From: Mycobacterium paragordonae
Lineage (GTDB): Bacteria; Actinomycetota; Actinomycetes; Mycobacteriales; Mycobacteriaceae
Assembly (NCBI RefSeq): GCF_003614435.1
Contig: NZ_CP025546.1
Coordinates: forward strand, 2,170,001-2,234,000
DNA: 64,000 nucleotides
Direction of reading: 5' to 3'
This document shows positions 18,820 to 26,760 of the stretch, one piece after another. A program made the translations under genes and the position numbers. The notes under the pieces were generated by a model. It ran no database searches and was not told where the DNA came from. It saw only the letters and a program-made list of their open reading frames with translations. Every line of letters starts with the position of its first letter. The first letter of the stretch is position 1.

Positions 18820-19248
18820 ATGACAACTTTGAGCGCCGCCATCGGCGAACCTGCAACCGTGACCGCTTTCCTGCACCGTTGGGCGAAGGCCTGGAACGAC
18901 CACGACGGCGATGCCGTCGCCGCGTTGTGTGCAGAAGACTTGGTCTACGACGAACCGGCACTCGGCGATACAGCCCACGGCCGTGCGGCGATCCGTGACT
19001 TCGTCGTAAAGATGGATCGGGCGTTCCCCGACCATCAGTTCTCCCTGGAGGGCCTGTATGCCGAGGTAACCCGGTCTGCAGTGCTGGTTGCGTGGCGGTT
19101 CACCGGCACGCAGGCCTCGACCGGCCGAAAGGTCGAGTTTCATGGCGATGACCGCCTGGAGCTTGGCGAGGACGGCCTGATCACCGCTTATCGCTGTCTG
19201 TACGACAACGATCTGGTGCTGCGCCAACTCGGCAAGAATCCGCTCTGA
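18820..19248 (+). CDS. SnoaL-like / nuclear transport factor 2-fold protein
   Basis: A 142-residue NTF2-fold protein. It contains FLHRWAKAWNDHDGDAVAALCAEDLVYDEPALGD, GRAAIRDFVVKMDRAFPD and a closing LELGEDGLITAYRCLYDN. The WNDHD and E-G-LITAY segments are typical of SnoaL-like proteins that bind small hydrophobic ligands or act as hydratases. No specific role is known. Its stop overlaps the ATG of the TetR gene (TGATG), so the two are translationally coupled, and a palindrome sits just upstream. The pair probably forms a ligand-controlled unit. M. tuberculosis, as I recall it, has nothing between purU and the permease. Confidence 0.8.
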   Translation: MTTLSAAIGEPATVTAFLHRWAKAWNDHDGDAVAALCAEDLVYDEPALGDTAHGRAAIRDFVVKMDRAFPDHQFSLEGLYAEVTRSAVLVAWRFTGTQASTGRKVEFHGDDRLELGEDGLITAYRCLYDNDLVLRQLGKNPL

Positions 19249-19832
19249 TGACGGCCGATGCCGCAGCGTCGGCACGCGCGCGTAAGCCGGCATCGGTGCG
19301 GCGTGCCGAGATTCTGACGGCAGCGGCAATCGAGTTCGCCGAAACCGGGCTGGCGGGAACACGGTTGGAGGTCATCGCCGCTCGCGCCGGCATCTCGCAT
19401 CCGCGCGTCGTGCAGATGTTCGGCTCCAAGCAAGCACTATTCCTTGCGGTCGTCGACGAGACATTCGATCAGATCGCCGCCGCGTTCAGTGCGGCCGCCG
19501 GCCGTTTGCGGACCGGTGACGGCGTGACACCGCTGATCGGGCTCGGCGATGCTTATCGGCGTCTGCTGCAGCGCGATCGCACCGTCGCGCTGATGATGCT
19601 GCAAAGTTACGCGGCCGCGGGAGACGAGGTGGTGCGCGCGGCAGTCGCCGCCCGCCACCTCGCACTGCAACGCGCGGTCAGCGACATCACCGGCGCGGAC
19701 GAGCTCGAGGTGCGGACCTTTTTCGCCACCGGCCTCATGGTGACGATCTCCACGGCACTCGCGTTGCCCGGCAAACGCACGGATGCCGCATGGGGCGGAT
19801 GGCTGTTGGAGCGGGTTTCTCGCGACATTTGA
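19248..19832 (+). CDS. TetR family transcriptional regulator
   Basis: A 194-residue TetR-type repressor. The N-terminal helix-turn-helix (about residues 20-65) reads RRAEILTAAAIEFAETGLAG, VIAARAGISHPRVVQMFGSK and ALFLAVVD. The C-terminal ligand domain is variable, with AAAGDEVVRAAVAAR near the middle. ATG overlaps the TGA of the preceding gene. It likely controls its own operon through the palindrome at 18795-18812; the ligand is unknown. The gene is followed by an intergenic stretch with two related palindromes and no gene. Confidence 0.9.
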   Translation: MTADAAASARARKPASVRRAEILTAAAIEFAETGLAGTRLEVIAARAGISHPRVVQMFGSKQALFLAVVDETFDQIAAAFSAAAGRLRTGDGVTPLIGLGDAYRRLLQRDRTVALMMLQSYAAAGDEVVRAAVAARHLALQRAVSDITGADELEVRTFFATGLMVTISTALALPGKRTDAAWGGWLLERVSRDI

Positions 19833-19998
19833 ACGGCTCAGGGCGGCCGACTTCTGTCTTAGACCGAGCGATGTCAGGGCACGCCGACGCCACCGAATGG
19901 CTACCGCCAGCTCAGCTGGACCACGGCCAACCCCCGCCATGCCCCGATTCTACGAAGGACCACCGACAAGTCTGCATCGTCGCAAGCGCGAAACCGGT

Positions 19999-20018
19999 TG
20001 ATACCACATGTGATATCA
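19999..20018. repeat. Near-perfect 20-bp palindrome, copy 1
   Basis: TGATACCACATGTGATATCA has 9 of 10 matching arm positions. It is followed by CGTTCCG, as is the second copy. Confidence 0.6.
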
Positions 20019-20096
20019 CGTTCCGCGAGGCGGTGCCGCGCCGCACGCGTTACTCATGGGGCTGATGGGAAAGCACCGCCTAGCCGCGAAAAAGTT

Positions 20097-20116
20097 TGAT
20101 ATCAAATGCGATGTCA
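20097..20116. repeat. Related degenerate palindrome, copy 2
   Basis: TGATATCAAATGCGATGTCA matches its own reverse complement at 7 of 10 arm positions and resembles copy 1 at 15 of 20 positions. It is followed by CGTTCCG as well. Confidence 0.5.
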
Positions 20117-20145
20117 CGTTCCGGAGTACAGCCAAGCTACTTGCG

Positions 20146-21333
20146 TCAGTGGCATTCCGACCCGTGCCCCCCGTGCTCATGCTCGGCGTCGGGCGAGCCG
20201 CCCATCATGCGCAGCATGGGCATCCCACCAGAGGTGAAGAACCGTGCGACCAGCACCACGGCGATCACCAGAAAGATGATGTTCAGCCAGGTGGTGTAGT
20301 TCCAGCTGATCCCGGACGACATGACCATGGCGTTGCGCTCACTGGGAATGAGACCCGCTGTGCCGAAGATCAATTCGACCATATAACCGGCTGCCACCAT
20401 CGCTGCGTAGAACGTGGCGAGCAGCGTCAGCATCATCCTGGTGCCGTAGTATTTGCGGTAGATGTTGAGGATCGGCAGGATCAGCAGGTCGGCGAAGATG
20501 AACGCGATGACACCGCCGAAGCTGATGCCCCCGTTCCACAACACCGCGGCGAGTGGCACGTTGCCGATCGAGCAGACGAACGACACGATCGCCACGAACG
20601 GCCCGACGATAGGCCCCCACACCGCCGACCAGGTCGGGTGATTCGTCAAAAAGAATTCCTGCCAGAAACTTTCGGGCACCCAGGCCGCGATCGCACCCGC
20701 GATGAACAGACCGATAACGAGGTCACGCAGGATCGCGAGCCACTCCATCACGAACACATGCGACACCGAGGTCAGCCCCGGCCCGGAGAACAGCCGACGC
20801 CAGAACGACCCGTCGCCCTGGATCGACATGTCCATGGCCGCATGGCCTTCCATCGAGCCGGCCACTCCCTTGTCGGCTTCCTCGCGGGCGGCGTCGATCA
20901 GCCGCTGACGCACGAACAGCCGGAACAACAATGCCAGCACGATGATCATCAGCGGCCCGCCGACGAACTCAGCCGCGGTGAACTGCCAGCCCATCAACAG
21001 CGCCAGGATAATGCCCAGCTCCACCACCAGATTGGTCGAACCGATCTCGAAGGCCATCGCGGCGGTGAAATTGGCGCCCTTGCGAAACAGCGACCGGGCC
21101 AGCGCCACCGCGGCGTACGAGCACGACGACGATGCCGCGCCCAGGCCGGCGGCCACCGCCAGCGTCCGCGGCCGGTCGTCACCCAGCAGTCCCACGATCG
21201 TCGAGCGACGCACCACCGCCTGCACGACAGCGGACAAGGCGAAGCCCAGGATCAGCGCCCACAGGATTTCCCAGGTCATGGAACCGGTCAGGGCCAAGGC
21301 GTGGCCGAGAGCGCCCAGCACTTTGTCTGCCAT
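20146..21333 (-). CDS. ArsP/DUF318-family permease
   Basis: A 395-residue membrane protein with about eight to ten hydrophobic helices in two halves. Each half carries a cysteine-containing family motif: GAASSSCSYAAVALAR in the first and VCSIGNVPLAAVLW in the second. The C-terminal tail is rich in His and ends EHEHGGHGSECH, a possible metal-binding tail. Members include ArsP (methylarsenite efflux) and uncharacterised permeases; Rv2963 is the positional homologue. A perfect CsoR-like palindrome lies 36-54 bp upstream of the ATG at 21333, which suggests metal, sulfide or aldehyde control. The transported substrate is not known. Confidence 0.88.
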   Translation of the reverse strand: MADKVLGALGHALALTGSMTWEILWALILGFALSAVVQAVVRRSTIVGLLGDDRPRTLAVAAGLGAASSSCSYAAVALARSLFRKGANFTAAMAFEIGSTNLVVELGIILALLMGWQFTAAEFVGGPLMIIVLALLFRLFVRQRLIDAAREEADKGVAGSMEGHAAMDMSIQGDGSFWRRLFSGPGLTSVSHVFVMEWLAILRDLVIGLFIAGAIAAWVPESFWQEFFLTNHPTWSAVWGPIVGPFVAIVSFVCSIGNVPLAAVLWNGGISFGGVIAFIFADLLILPILNIYRKYYGTRMMLTLLATFYAAMVAAGYMVELIFGTAGLIPSERNAMVMSSGISWNYTTWLNIIFLVIAVVLVARFFTSGGMPMLRMMGGSPDAEHEHGGHGSECH

Positions 21334-21368
21334 GAAGATCTCCGCTCACTTGTGTCGATATCCGAAAA

Positions 21369-21387
21369 TATACCCCATGGGGGTATA
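21369..21387. promoter_or_regulatory. CsoR/RicR-like palindromic operator
   Basis: TATACCCC-ATG-GGGGTATA has perfect 8-bp arms and a 3-bp spacer. The C-tract/G-tract with flanking TA resembles sites of CsoR-family repressors (CsoR, RicR, CstR). It sits just upstream of the permease start on its minus strand. No CsoR-family gene is in this window. Confidence 0.7.
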
Positions 21388-21510
21388 AGTCAACGTTCGT
21401 CCCCCAGCGGAATCCCGGCTTCCGGCGTCCGGGTCGGCGCAGGCCACTAAGCTTGGCGGTTCGTGCGCCGGGAGCGAGGCTCCGCACACCAGCGCAGCGG
21501 AGACGAGGAA

Positions 21511-22203
21511 ATGATGAAAATTCGCGTGAAGATGTCTGCGGCATCGGCTGTGTTGCTGACGGCCGCCGTGCTTTTGCTATCCGGATGCACCTCTGCCCCA
21601 AAGGAATCCGAGGGTCCCTCCACCACCGGTACGACAATCGATTCGCCCCAGATGGCCGAGATCCGGCAGTCAGTGGACGCGACCAAGGCCTTGACCAGCG
21701 CGCACCTGTCCGTCCGCACCAATGGTCAGGTCGACAGCATGCTCGGCATCACCAACGCCGACGTCGACGTCCGCGCCAACCCGCTCACCGCGAAAGGGTC
21801 GTGCACCTACAACGGCCAGGCCGACGTCCCGTTCCGGATCAAGGACGACGCCATCTCGGTCAAATTGTTCGATGACTGGACCAACCTCGGCTCCGTCTCG
21901 GACCTGTCGGCCACCCGTCTGCTCGATCCCGCCAACGGTGTCGCGAAAATGCTCTCCGGCGTCACCAACCTGCAGGCTCAGGGCAGTGAGGTGATCGACG
22001 GCGTCAACACCAACAAGATCACCGGCACCCTGCCGGCCGACACCGTCAAGATCATCGATCCGGGAGCCCGGCAGTCCAGGCCGGCGACCGTGTGGATCGC
22101 GCAGGACGGTTCGCATCGGCTGGTGCGGGCCAGCGTCGACCTGGGATCAGGCTCGGTCCAGGTCACCCTGTCCAAGTGGAACGAGCCGGTCAACGTCGAT
22201 TAG
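21511..22203 (+). CDS. lppX: Lipoprotein LppX
   Basis: A 230-residue exported lipoprotein of the LppX/LprAFG family. The signal peptide (about residues 1-27) ends in the lipobox LLLSGC, followed by TSAPKESEG. The mature part contains MAEIRQSVDATKALTSAH, the VDVRANPLTAKGSCTYNG strands and a C-terminal PATVWIAQDGSHRLVRA. LppX has a large hydrophobic cavity and is needed to move DIM to the outer membrane in M. tuberculosis. I begin at ATG 21511; the adjacent ATG 21514 has better spacing from GAGG at 21505. Its end overlaps the mmpL7 end by 57 bp tail to tail. Confidence 0.95.
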   Translation: MMKIRVKMSAASAVLLTAAVLLLSGCTSAPKESEGPSTTGTTIDSPQMAEIRQSVDATKALTSAHLSVRTNGQVDSMLGITNADVDVRANPLTAKGSCTYNGQADVPFRIKDDAISVKLFDDWTNLGSVSDLSATRLLDPANGVAKMLSGVTNLQAQGSEVIDGVNTNKITGTLPADTVKIIDPGARQSRPATVWIAQDGSHRLVRASVDLGSGSVQVTLSKWNEPVNVD

Positions 22204-24693
22204 CGCCGCCATCGCCGCCAGCAGGACCACTCCCACCAGGACGACAGTGCCGATCTGAGCCACCGCCACCGGCGCACCGAGTAGCGTCAGGCCGGCCCCG
22301 AGAACCCCGCCGGCGGCTGCGAGCGGTGTCACGGCGTGCCGGATCGGCACCAGCGCGGCGATCAGACAGGGCGCGCCGCAGGCCAACAGAACCGCGAACG
22401 CCGCCGGCACCGCGGAGGCGTCCACCGAACCGTGCAGCAGGTATTGCCACACCGCAACGCCGACGCCCAGGCCGGCCAGAGCGGCAGCCAACAGGCCGAG
22501 CCCCACGGACAACCCGCCGCGCACCCCGCGCCACATGCCGGCCAGGGCCGCCACCGCCACGACGGTCAGCGCAAGCAAAATCGCGTCGTGCTCCAGCGCG
22601 GCCCGAACGGTCGCGGCCATCGCGGCGCTCGCGGCCACGCTGACCTCGCTGTCGACCAGGCTGCCGTACTTGGTCGCGTTGCCGACGGCGGTTTCGATCT
22701 GCTGCACGCGGGACGCCGCGGCCAGGTCCACACCGGCCTGGTCGGAGTACACCAGCAACCGGGCGGCGGTGCCGTCGGCGGAGAACATGGTCTGACGCAC
22801 GTGCTGGTAGGAGGGATCGGCCAGCGCCTTGCGCGGCAGATAGAAGCCGCCGGCGCCGGTGTCGGCGAAGTCGATGCTGAGGTTCTTCAGGAACGCCGAC
22901 AGCTGCACGACCTGGGGGATCGTGCTCTCGATGGTCGTCTGCAAGGTGGGCACGAATGAGCGCAGCTGATTGAGCGCCGACCGCATCTCGGCCACCGCGC
23001 GCGGCGTCCCGGCCAGGGCGCTGGTGGTGCGCGCCGACCCCGCGGCCAACCGGGTGGCGCCGTCGGAAAGGACGGTGACGTCGGCGATCACCCGATCGAA
23101 CGGGTCGATCGCTTTCCGGGCGGCCGAGCACAGCACGTCGGCGGCGCAATCCTGGACGCCGCCCATCCAGCCCCGCACCGGGTCGAGGTAGCCGGAGACC
23201 TCGGCGGCGGTGTCCTTGATGTTCCGGGTGCCGGACACCACCGAGTTGATCGCTTGCTGAAGTTGGGCCAGACCGCCGACGCCTGCGCTCACGCTCGCTT
23301 CGAGCTCGTTGACCGAGCCCGACACCTGGTCGAGCACCGAACCCAGTGTCTTGACCGCGGTGACCTGCGGCACGAACGTGGCAGCCTGACGATCCAGTTG
23401 ATCGCTCAGCCTGCCCGCGGCCGAACTCAGCGAGGCATCCGTCCACGGAACACCTGCCGGCCAGGCCGCCGACTGCACCTTGCGGACACCGGGGATCTCC
23501 ATCAGCCGGCGGCTGACGGCGTCGATGGCGATGAGCCCGGCCGGGTCGCGCAGGTCGTGGCTGGATTTGACCATGACGACGTCGGGCAGCCGGTTGGCCG
23601 GCGTAAACTGCTTGCCGGCCCGGGCCGGGACGCCGCCTACGCCCCAATGCATTCCGAGAACAGGCAAGGCGCAGATGGCCGCTACCAGCGCGACGACGAC
23701 GGCAGGGCTGCGAACCGCCCGGCGCACCGACGGCGGCAGCCCCCAGGAACGGGCCGGCAGCGGCACCGCCCTCGTCAACAGCGCGGGCAGCAATGTCAGC
23801 GAAGCGGCAAGTGCGACAACCGCACCCAGCGCAGCCAGGCCGACGGCGTGCGCTCCCGGGGTCCGCGCCAGCAGCAGTGGGATGGTGAGCGCGGTGACGC
23901 CCCCCGCGGGCGTCGCCAGCGCGGGCAGCGTCGCGCGGTAGCCGTCCCGCTCCCGCGCCGTGAGCAGCAGCGCGGACGCGGCAATCGCCCCGATCATCAG
24001 CACCGCCGCCACGGTCCAGCAGAACAGCCCGAACAACGCGGCCAGCGGCCAGGCCACCGCGAGGGACAGCCCGGCGGTCAACCCCACCAACGCGACCGAC
24101 GACAGTCCCAGTCGCAGCAGGAACAGCACGGCGACCAGCAAGGTCGCGGCGACGATCACGGCCGCCTGCCACGTCGCCAACCGCAGTTCAGTGCCGTGCG
24201 CGGCGGCCGGGACGGTGATGCGGGCACGCAACCCCGCATTCGGCGGCAGCTTACGCAGCACCGATCGCGCCGCATCGAGTGACTTGGCAGCCTTCGCGGT
24301 ACCGGCCTGGCCCCGCAACCAGATCACCGCGGCGCCCGACCGCCCGTCGGGGCTGGTCCCCAACGGGGCCATCAAGGGGTCCGACCACCAGTCCAGGACC
24401 GATCCCACGTGTGCGGTGTCGGCGCGCAGCGCGCGGACGGCCTCGTCGTAGTACTGCCGGTCGGCGTCGCCCAGCGGGTCGCGGCCGTCCAGCACCAGGT
24501 AGCCGATCGCGTCGGTACCGGTACCCGGAAACGCTTGCGCGATAAGGTTTTCCGCGGCGACGGTCTGCTGGTCGGACGGCAGCGGCGACGGCCCGGTGGC
24601 CGGCACATGGATGGCCAGCGCGATGACGTTCACGGCCACCGCCAGTGCGACCCAGGCCAGGACGGCAACGAGCTTGGTGAGCCGCGTCGACAC
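22147..24693 (-). CDS. mmpL7: RND-family lipid transporter MmpL7
   Basis: A membrane protein of 848 residues from GTG 24693. Helix 1 (LTKLVAVLAWVALAVAVNVIAL) is followed by a large periplasmic loop starting with PGTGTDAIGYLVLDG and RADTAHVGSVLDWWSDP, then a block of about five helices, a second loop with RDPAGLIAIDAVSRRL and PGVRKVQSAAWPAGVPWTD, and a C-terminal helix block. These segments closely follow M. tuberculosis MmpL7, the DIM exporter. GTG at 24693 is 7 bases after the fadD28 stop; a GTG at 24747 inside fadD28 is an alternative. It is somewhat shorter than the 920 residues I recall for M. tuberculosis. Its final residues are encoded antisense to lppX. Confidence 0.94.
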   Translation of the reverse strand: MSTRLTKLVAVLAWVALAVAVNVIALAIHVPATGPSPLPSDQQTVAAENLIAQAFPGTGTDAIGYLVLDGRDPLGDADRQYYDEAVRALRADTAHVGSVLDWWSDPLMAPLGTSPDGRSGAAVIWLRGQAGTAKAAKSLDAARSVLRKLPPNAGLRARITVPAAAHGTELRLATWQAAVIVAATLLVAVLFLLRLGLSSVALVGLTAGLSLAVAWPLAALFGLFCWTVAAVLMIGAIAASALLLTARERDGYRATLPALATPAGGVTALTIPLLLARTPGAHAVGLAALGAVVALAASLTLLPALLTRAVPLPARSWGLPPSVRRAVRSPAVVVALVAAICALPVLGMHWGVGGVPARAGKQFTPANRLPDVVMVKSSHDLRDPAGLIAIDAVSRRLMEIPGVRKVQSAAWPAGVPWTDASLSSAAGRLSDQLDRQAATFVPQVTAVKTLGSVLDQVSGSVNELEASVSAGVGGLAQLQQAINSVVSGTRNIKDTAAEVSGYLDPVRGWMGGVQDCAADVLCSAARKAIDPFDRVIADVTVLSDGATRLAAGSARTTSALAGTPRAVAEMRSALNQLRSFVPTLQTTIESTIPQVVQLSAFLKNLSIDFADTGAGGFYLPRKALADPSYQHVRQTMFSADGTAARLLVYSDQAGVDLAAASRVQQIETAVGNATKYGSLVDSEVSVAASAAMAATVRAALEHDAILLALTVVAVAALAGMWRGVRGGLSVGLGLLAAALAGLGVGVAVWQYLLHGSVDASAVPAAFAVLLACGAPCLIAALVPIRHAVTPLAAAGGVLGAGLTLLGAPVAVAQIGTVVLVGVVLLAAMAALIDVDRLVPLGQGDLDRA

Positions 24694-24700
24694 GATGATG

Positions 24701-26446
24701 CTAAACGTCCAGGCGGGCGAACTTGTCCTGTCGATACTGCTCGACACAGGCCGCCCGCCTGACCTTGCCGCTGGTGGTGATCGGGATTGAGCCCGGCGGC
24801 ACCAGAACCAGATCCGCGGCGCTCAGGCCGTGCGAATGCGACAACGCCGAGTTCACTTCCCGCTTGATCTCGCCCAGCCGGTCCATCGCCTCCTGATCCG
24901 ACTCGCCGCGCTTGCGCAGTTCGATGATGGCGACCAGTTTCTCGGTGCTGCGATCGCCCGGCACCGCGATGGCCGCGCACCGGCCACGGGTGATCTCCTG
25001 GATGGTTGCCTCGATGTCGTCCGGAGAGTGGTTGCGCCCGTAGACGATCAGCAGGTCCTTGATCCGGGCGATGATGAACATCTTGCCCTCGGAGATGAAG
25101 CCCGAGTCTCCCGTTCGCAGCCACGGACCCTCGGGCGTGCCGTCGGCGGGTTTGAAAACCCTTGCGCCGAAAGTATTCTCGCTCTCCTCGGGGCGCTGCC
25201 AATAGCCGGTGGCGACGTTGGGTCCGTGCACCCAGATCTCGCCGACCGTTCCCTCGGGGCATTCGGCGCAGGTGTCGGGATCCACGATCCGCACCTCCGG
25301 CGCCTCCGGTATGAGGTAGCTGACCAGGGGTGTGCCGCTGCCGGCGGGGCACCGGACCGCTTGCCCGGCAGCCAGTTTCCCGGAGTCGAAGTTGACGAGT
25401 TCCGGTGGCTCGCTCGGGCTGCCCGTCGCCACGAACACCGTCGCTTCCGCGAGCCCGTACGAGGGCCGGACCACCTTGTGTTGGAGATTGAAGCGCGCGA
25501 AGCGGTCGGTGAAGCGCTTGAGAGCCGCCGGCTGGACCCGTTCGCTTCCGCTGAGGATGGTGTGCACGTCGCCGAGATCGTGCCCGGCCATGTCCTCGTC
25601 GGAGACCTTGCGCGCGGCCACTTCGTAGGCGAAGTTGGGCGCGGCCGAGAACGCCCGGGAGTTGTCCGCCAGCATGTGCATCCAGCGCGCCGGCCGTTGC
25701 AGGAAGGCGACGGGGCTGGTCACCACCGCGGAGAATCCCGCCAGGATCGGTGTACAGATTCCGCCGACCAAGCCCATGTCGTGATAGAAGGGCAGCCACG
25801 ACACGATGGTCACGCCGGGCGGCGGCACACCCCCGTCGTCCGCGGCGAAATAGCCGGCCATCAACTGTTCGAAGTTGATGCGCAGGTTGTCGTGGGTGAT
25901 GACGACACCGGCCGGCTCGCGGGTCGATCCCGAGGTGTACTGCAGGTACGCGGTGTCCGGGTGGTCGTCTCCGGCGCCAGATCGGTTGCGAGAGTCCAAA
26001 TCCAGCCGATCGATCTCGATGATCGACGAGGCGGCAGCGGCGCCGTCCTGGGCCGCGACCCGCCGGGCGACATCGTCGACGACGGGGGATGTGGTGAGTA
26101 CCGCGACCGGCGAGGCGTCGCGCAGCACCGAATCGACCCGTTCGTCGCTGGCACCGCCCTGTGGCACCGAGAGCGGAACGGCGATGCGCCCGGCCTGCAT
26201 CGCGCCGAGAAACGCCACGATGTAGTCCAGGCCCTGCGGCGCCAGAATCACCGCGCGGTCACCCGTCGAACCGACGCGAGTCAGCTCCTGTGCGACGTTG
26301 AGGCTGCGCCGGTACAGCTGCGCCCACGTCAGGGTTGTCGGCACGCCCTCCCAGTCCCGGTCGTAATCGATATAGGTGAAGGCCGGGTCATTCGGCTGGA
26401 TCCGGGCCCACGTGCGCAGCACAGCGGGGAGGGAACGCGCATTCAT
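24701..26446 (-). CDS. fadD28: Long-chain fatty-acid-AMP ligase FadD28
   Basis: A 581-residue fatty acyl-AMP ligase (FAAL) that activates the starter acid as acyl-adenylate and passes it to Mas. It begins [20 protein letters not shown]. The adenylate motif [16 protein letters not shown] is near the first third, [14 protein letters not shown] follows, and [13 protein letters not shown] and the [10 protein letters not shown] and [10 protein letters not shown] segments close the C-terminal part. The ATG at 26446 was chosen because upstream residues do not look like the family. The C-terminal [19 protein letters not shown] agrees with FadD28 rather than FadD26. It is divergent from mas and followed by mmpL7 with 7 bases between. 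Confidence 0.95.
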   Translation of the reverse strand: MNARSLPAVLRTWARIQPNDPAFTYIDYDRDWEGVPTTLTWAQLYRRSLNVAQELTRVGSTGDRAVILAPQGLDYIVAFLGAMQAGRIAVPLSVPQGGASDERVDSVLRDASPVAVLTTSPVVDDVARRVAAQDGAAAASSIIEIDRLDLDSRNRSGAGDDHPDTAYLQYTSGSTREPAGVVITHDNLRINFEQLMAGYFAADDGGVPPPGVTIVSWLPFYHDMGLVGGICTPILAGFSAVVTSPVAFLQRPARWMHMLADNSRAFSAAPNFAYEVAARKVSDEDMAGHDLGDVHTILSGSERVQPAALKRFTDRFARFNLQHKVVRPSYGLAEATVFVATGSPSEPPELVNFDSGKLAAGQAVRCPAGSGTPLVSYLIPEAPEVRIVDPDTCAECPEGTVGEIWVHGPNVATGYWQRPEESENTFGARVFKPADGTPEGPWLRTGDSGFISEGKMFIIARIKDLLIVYGRNHSPDDIEATIQEITRGRCAAIAVPGDRSTEKLVAIIELRKRGESDQEAMDRLGEIKREVNSALSHSHGLSAADLVLVPPGSIPITTSGKVRRAACVEQYRQDKFARLDV

Positions 26447-26760
26447 AGGCAAGACGGTACCGGCGCGCCGCAGGTGCAGTCCCCGAATCCGATCGATGCA
26501 ACGGCCCGGGGGACGATACCTGCCGGGCCGGCTCGCATCGATGCTGGTCAGGGCCTCGAGCACGGCTGCCACCTGGGAATTCGCTGAGTTTGGGCACCCA
26601 TGGCCCTTGCGGCGTCTAAGCTCGGCATCCGAGACGGTGTCGAGGTCCCGTCAGCCCGGGGGTCTGCCAGACCGGTGCTGCACTATTCCGTTGCCCGTAC
26701 CCCTATCCGGTGCTGCGTCGGGTCCGCGCCGGTTGAGCTGAGAACGAGGTTGGTAAAGGG
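26447..26760. promoter_or_regulatory. Divergent fadD28/mas control region
   Basis: This 314-bp stretch separates the divergent starts of fadD28 and mas and must hold the promoters of both. I could not identify clear -10 or -35 boxes or a palindrome. AAAGGG lies immediately upstream of the mas ATG and is a weak ribosome site. Confidence 0.5.

Larger units (their letters stand above)
19833..20145. other. Convergent intergenic region, no supported gene
   Basis: This 313-bp gap lies between the TetR gene and the permease, which converge. I see no convincing gene. It contains two related near-palindromes 98 bp apart (listed separately), each followed by TCACGTTCCG. Short open frames across it lack a ribosome site and similarity. 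Confidence 0.6.

Noticed and set aside
20056..21450. A 464-codon plus-strand frame opposite the permease, rich in His, Arg and Gln
   Set aside because: Its composition is that of antisense to a membrane protein, and the minus-strand permease has clear family motifs.
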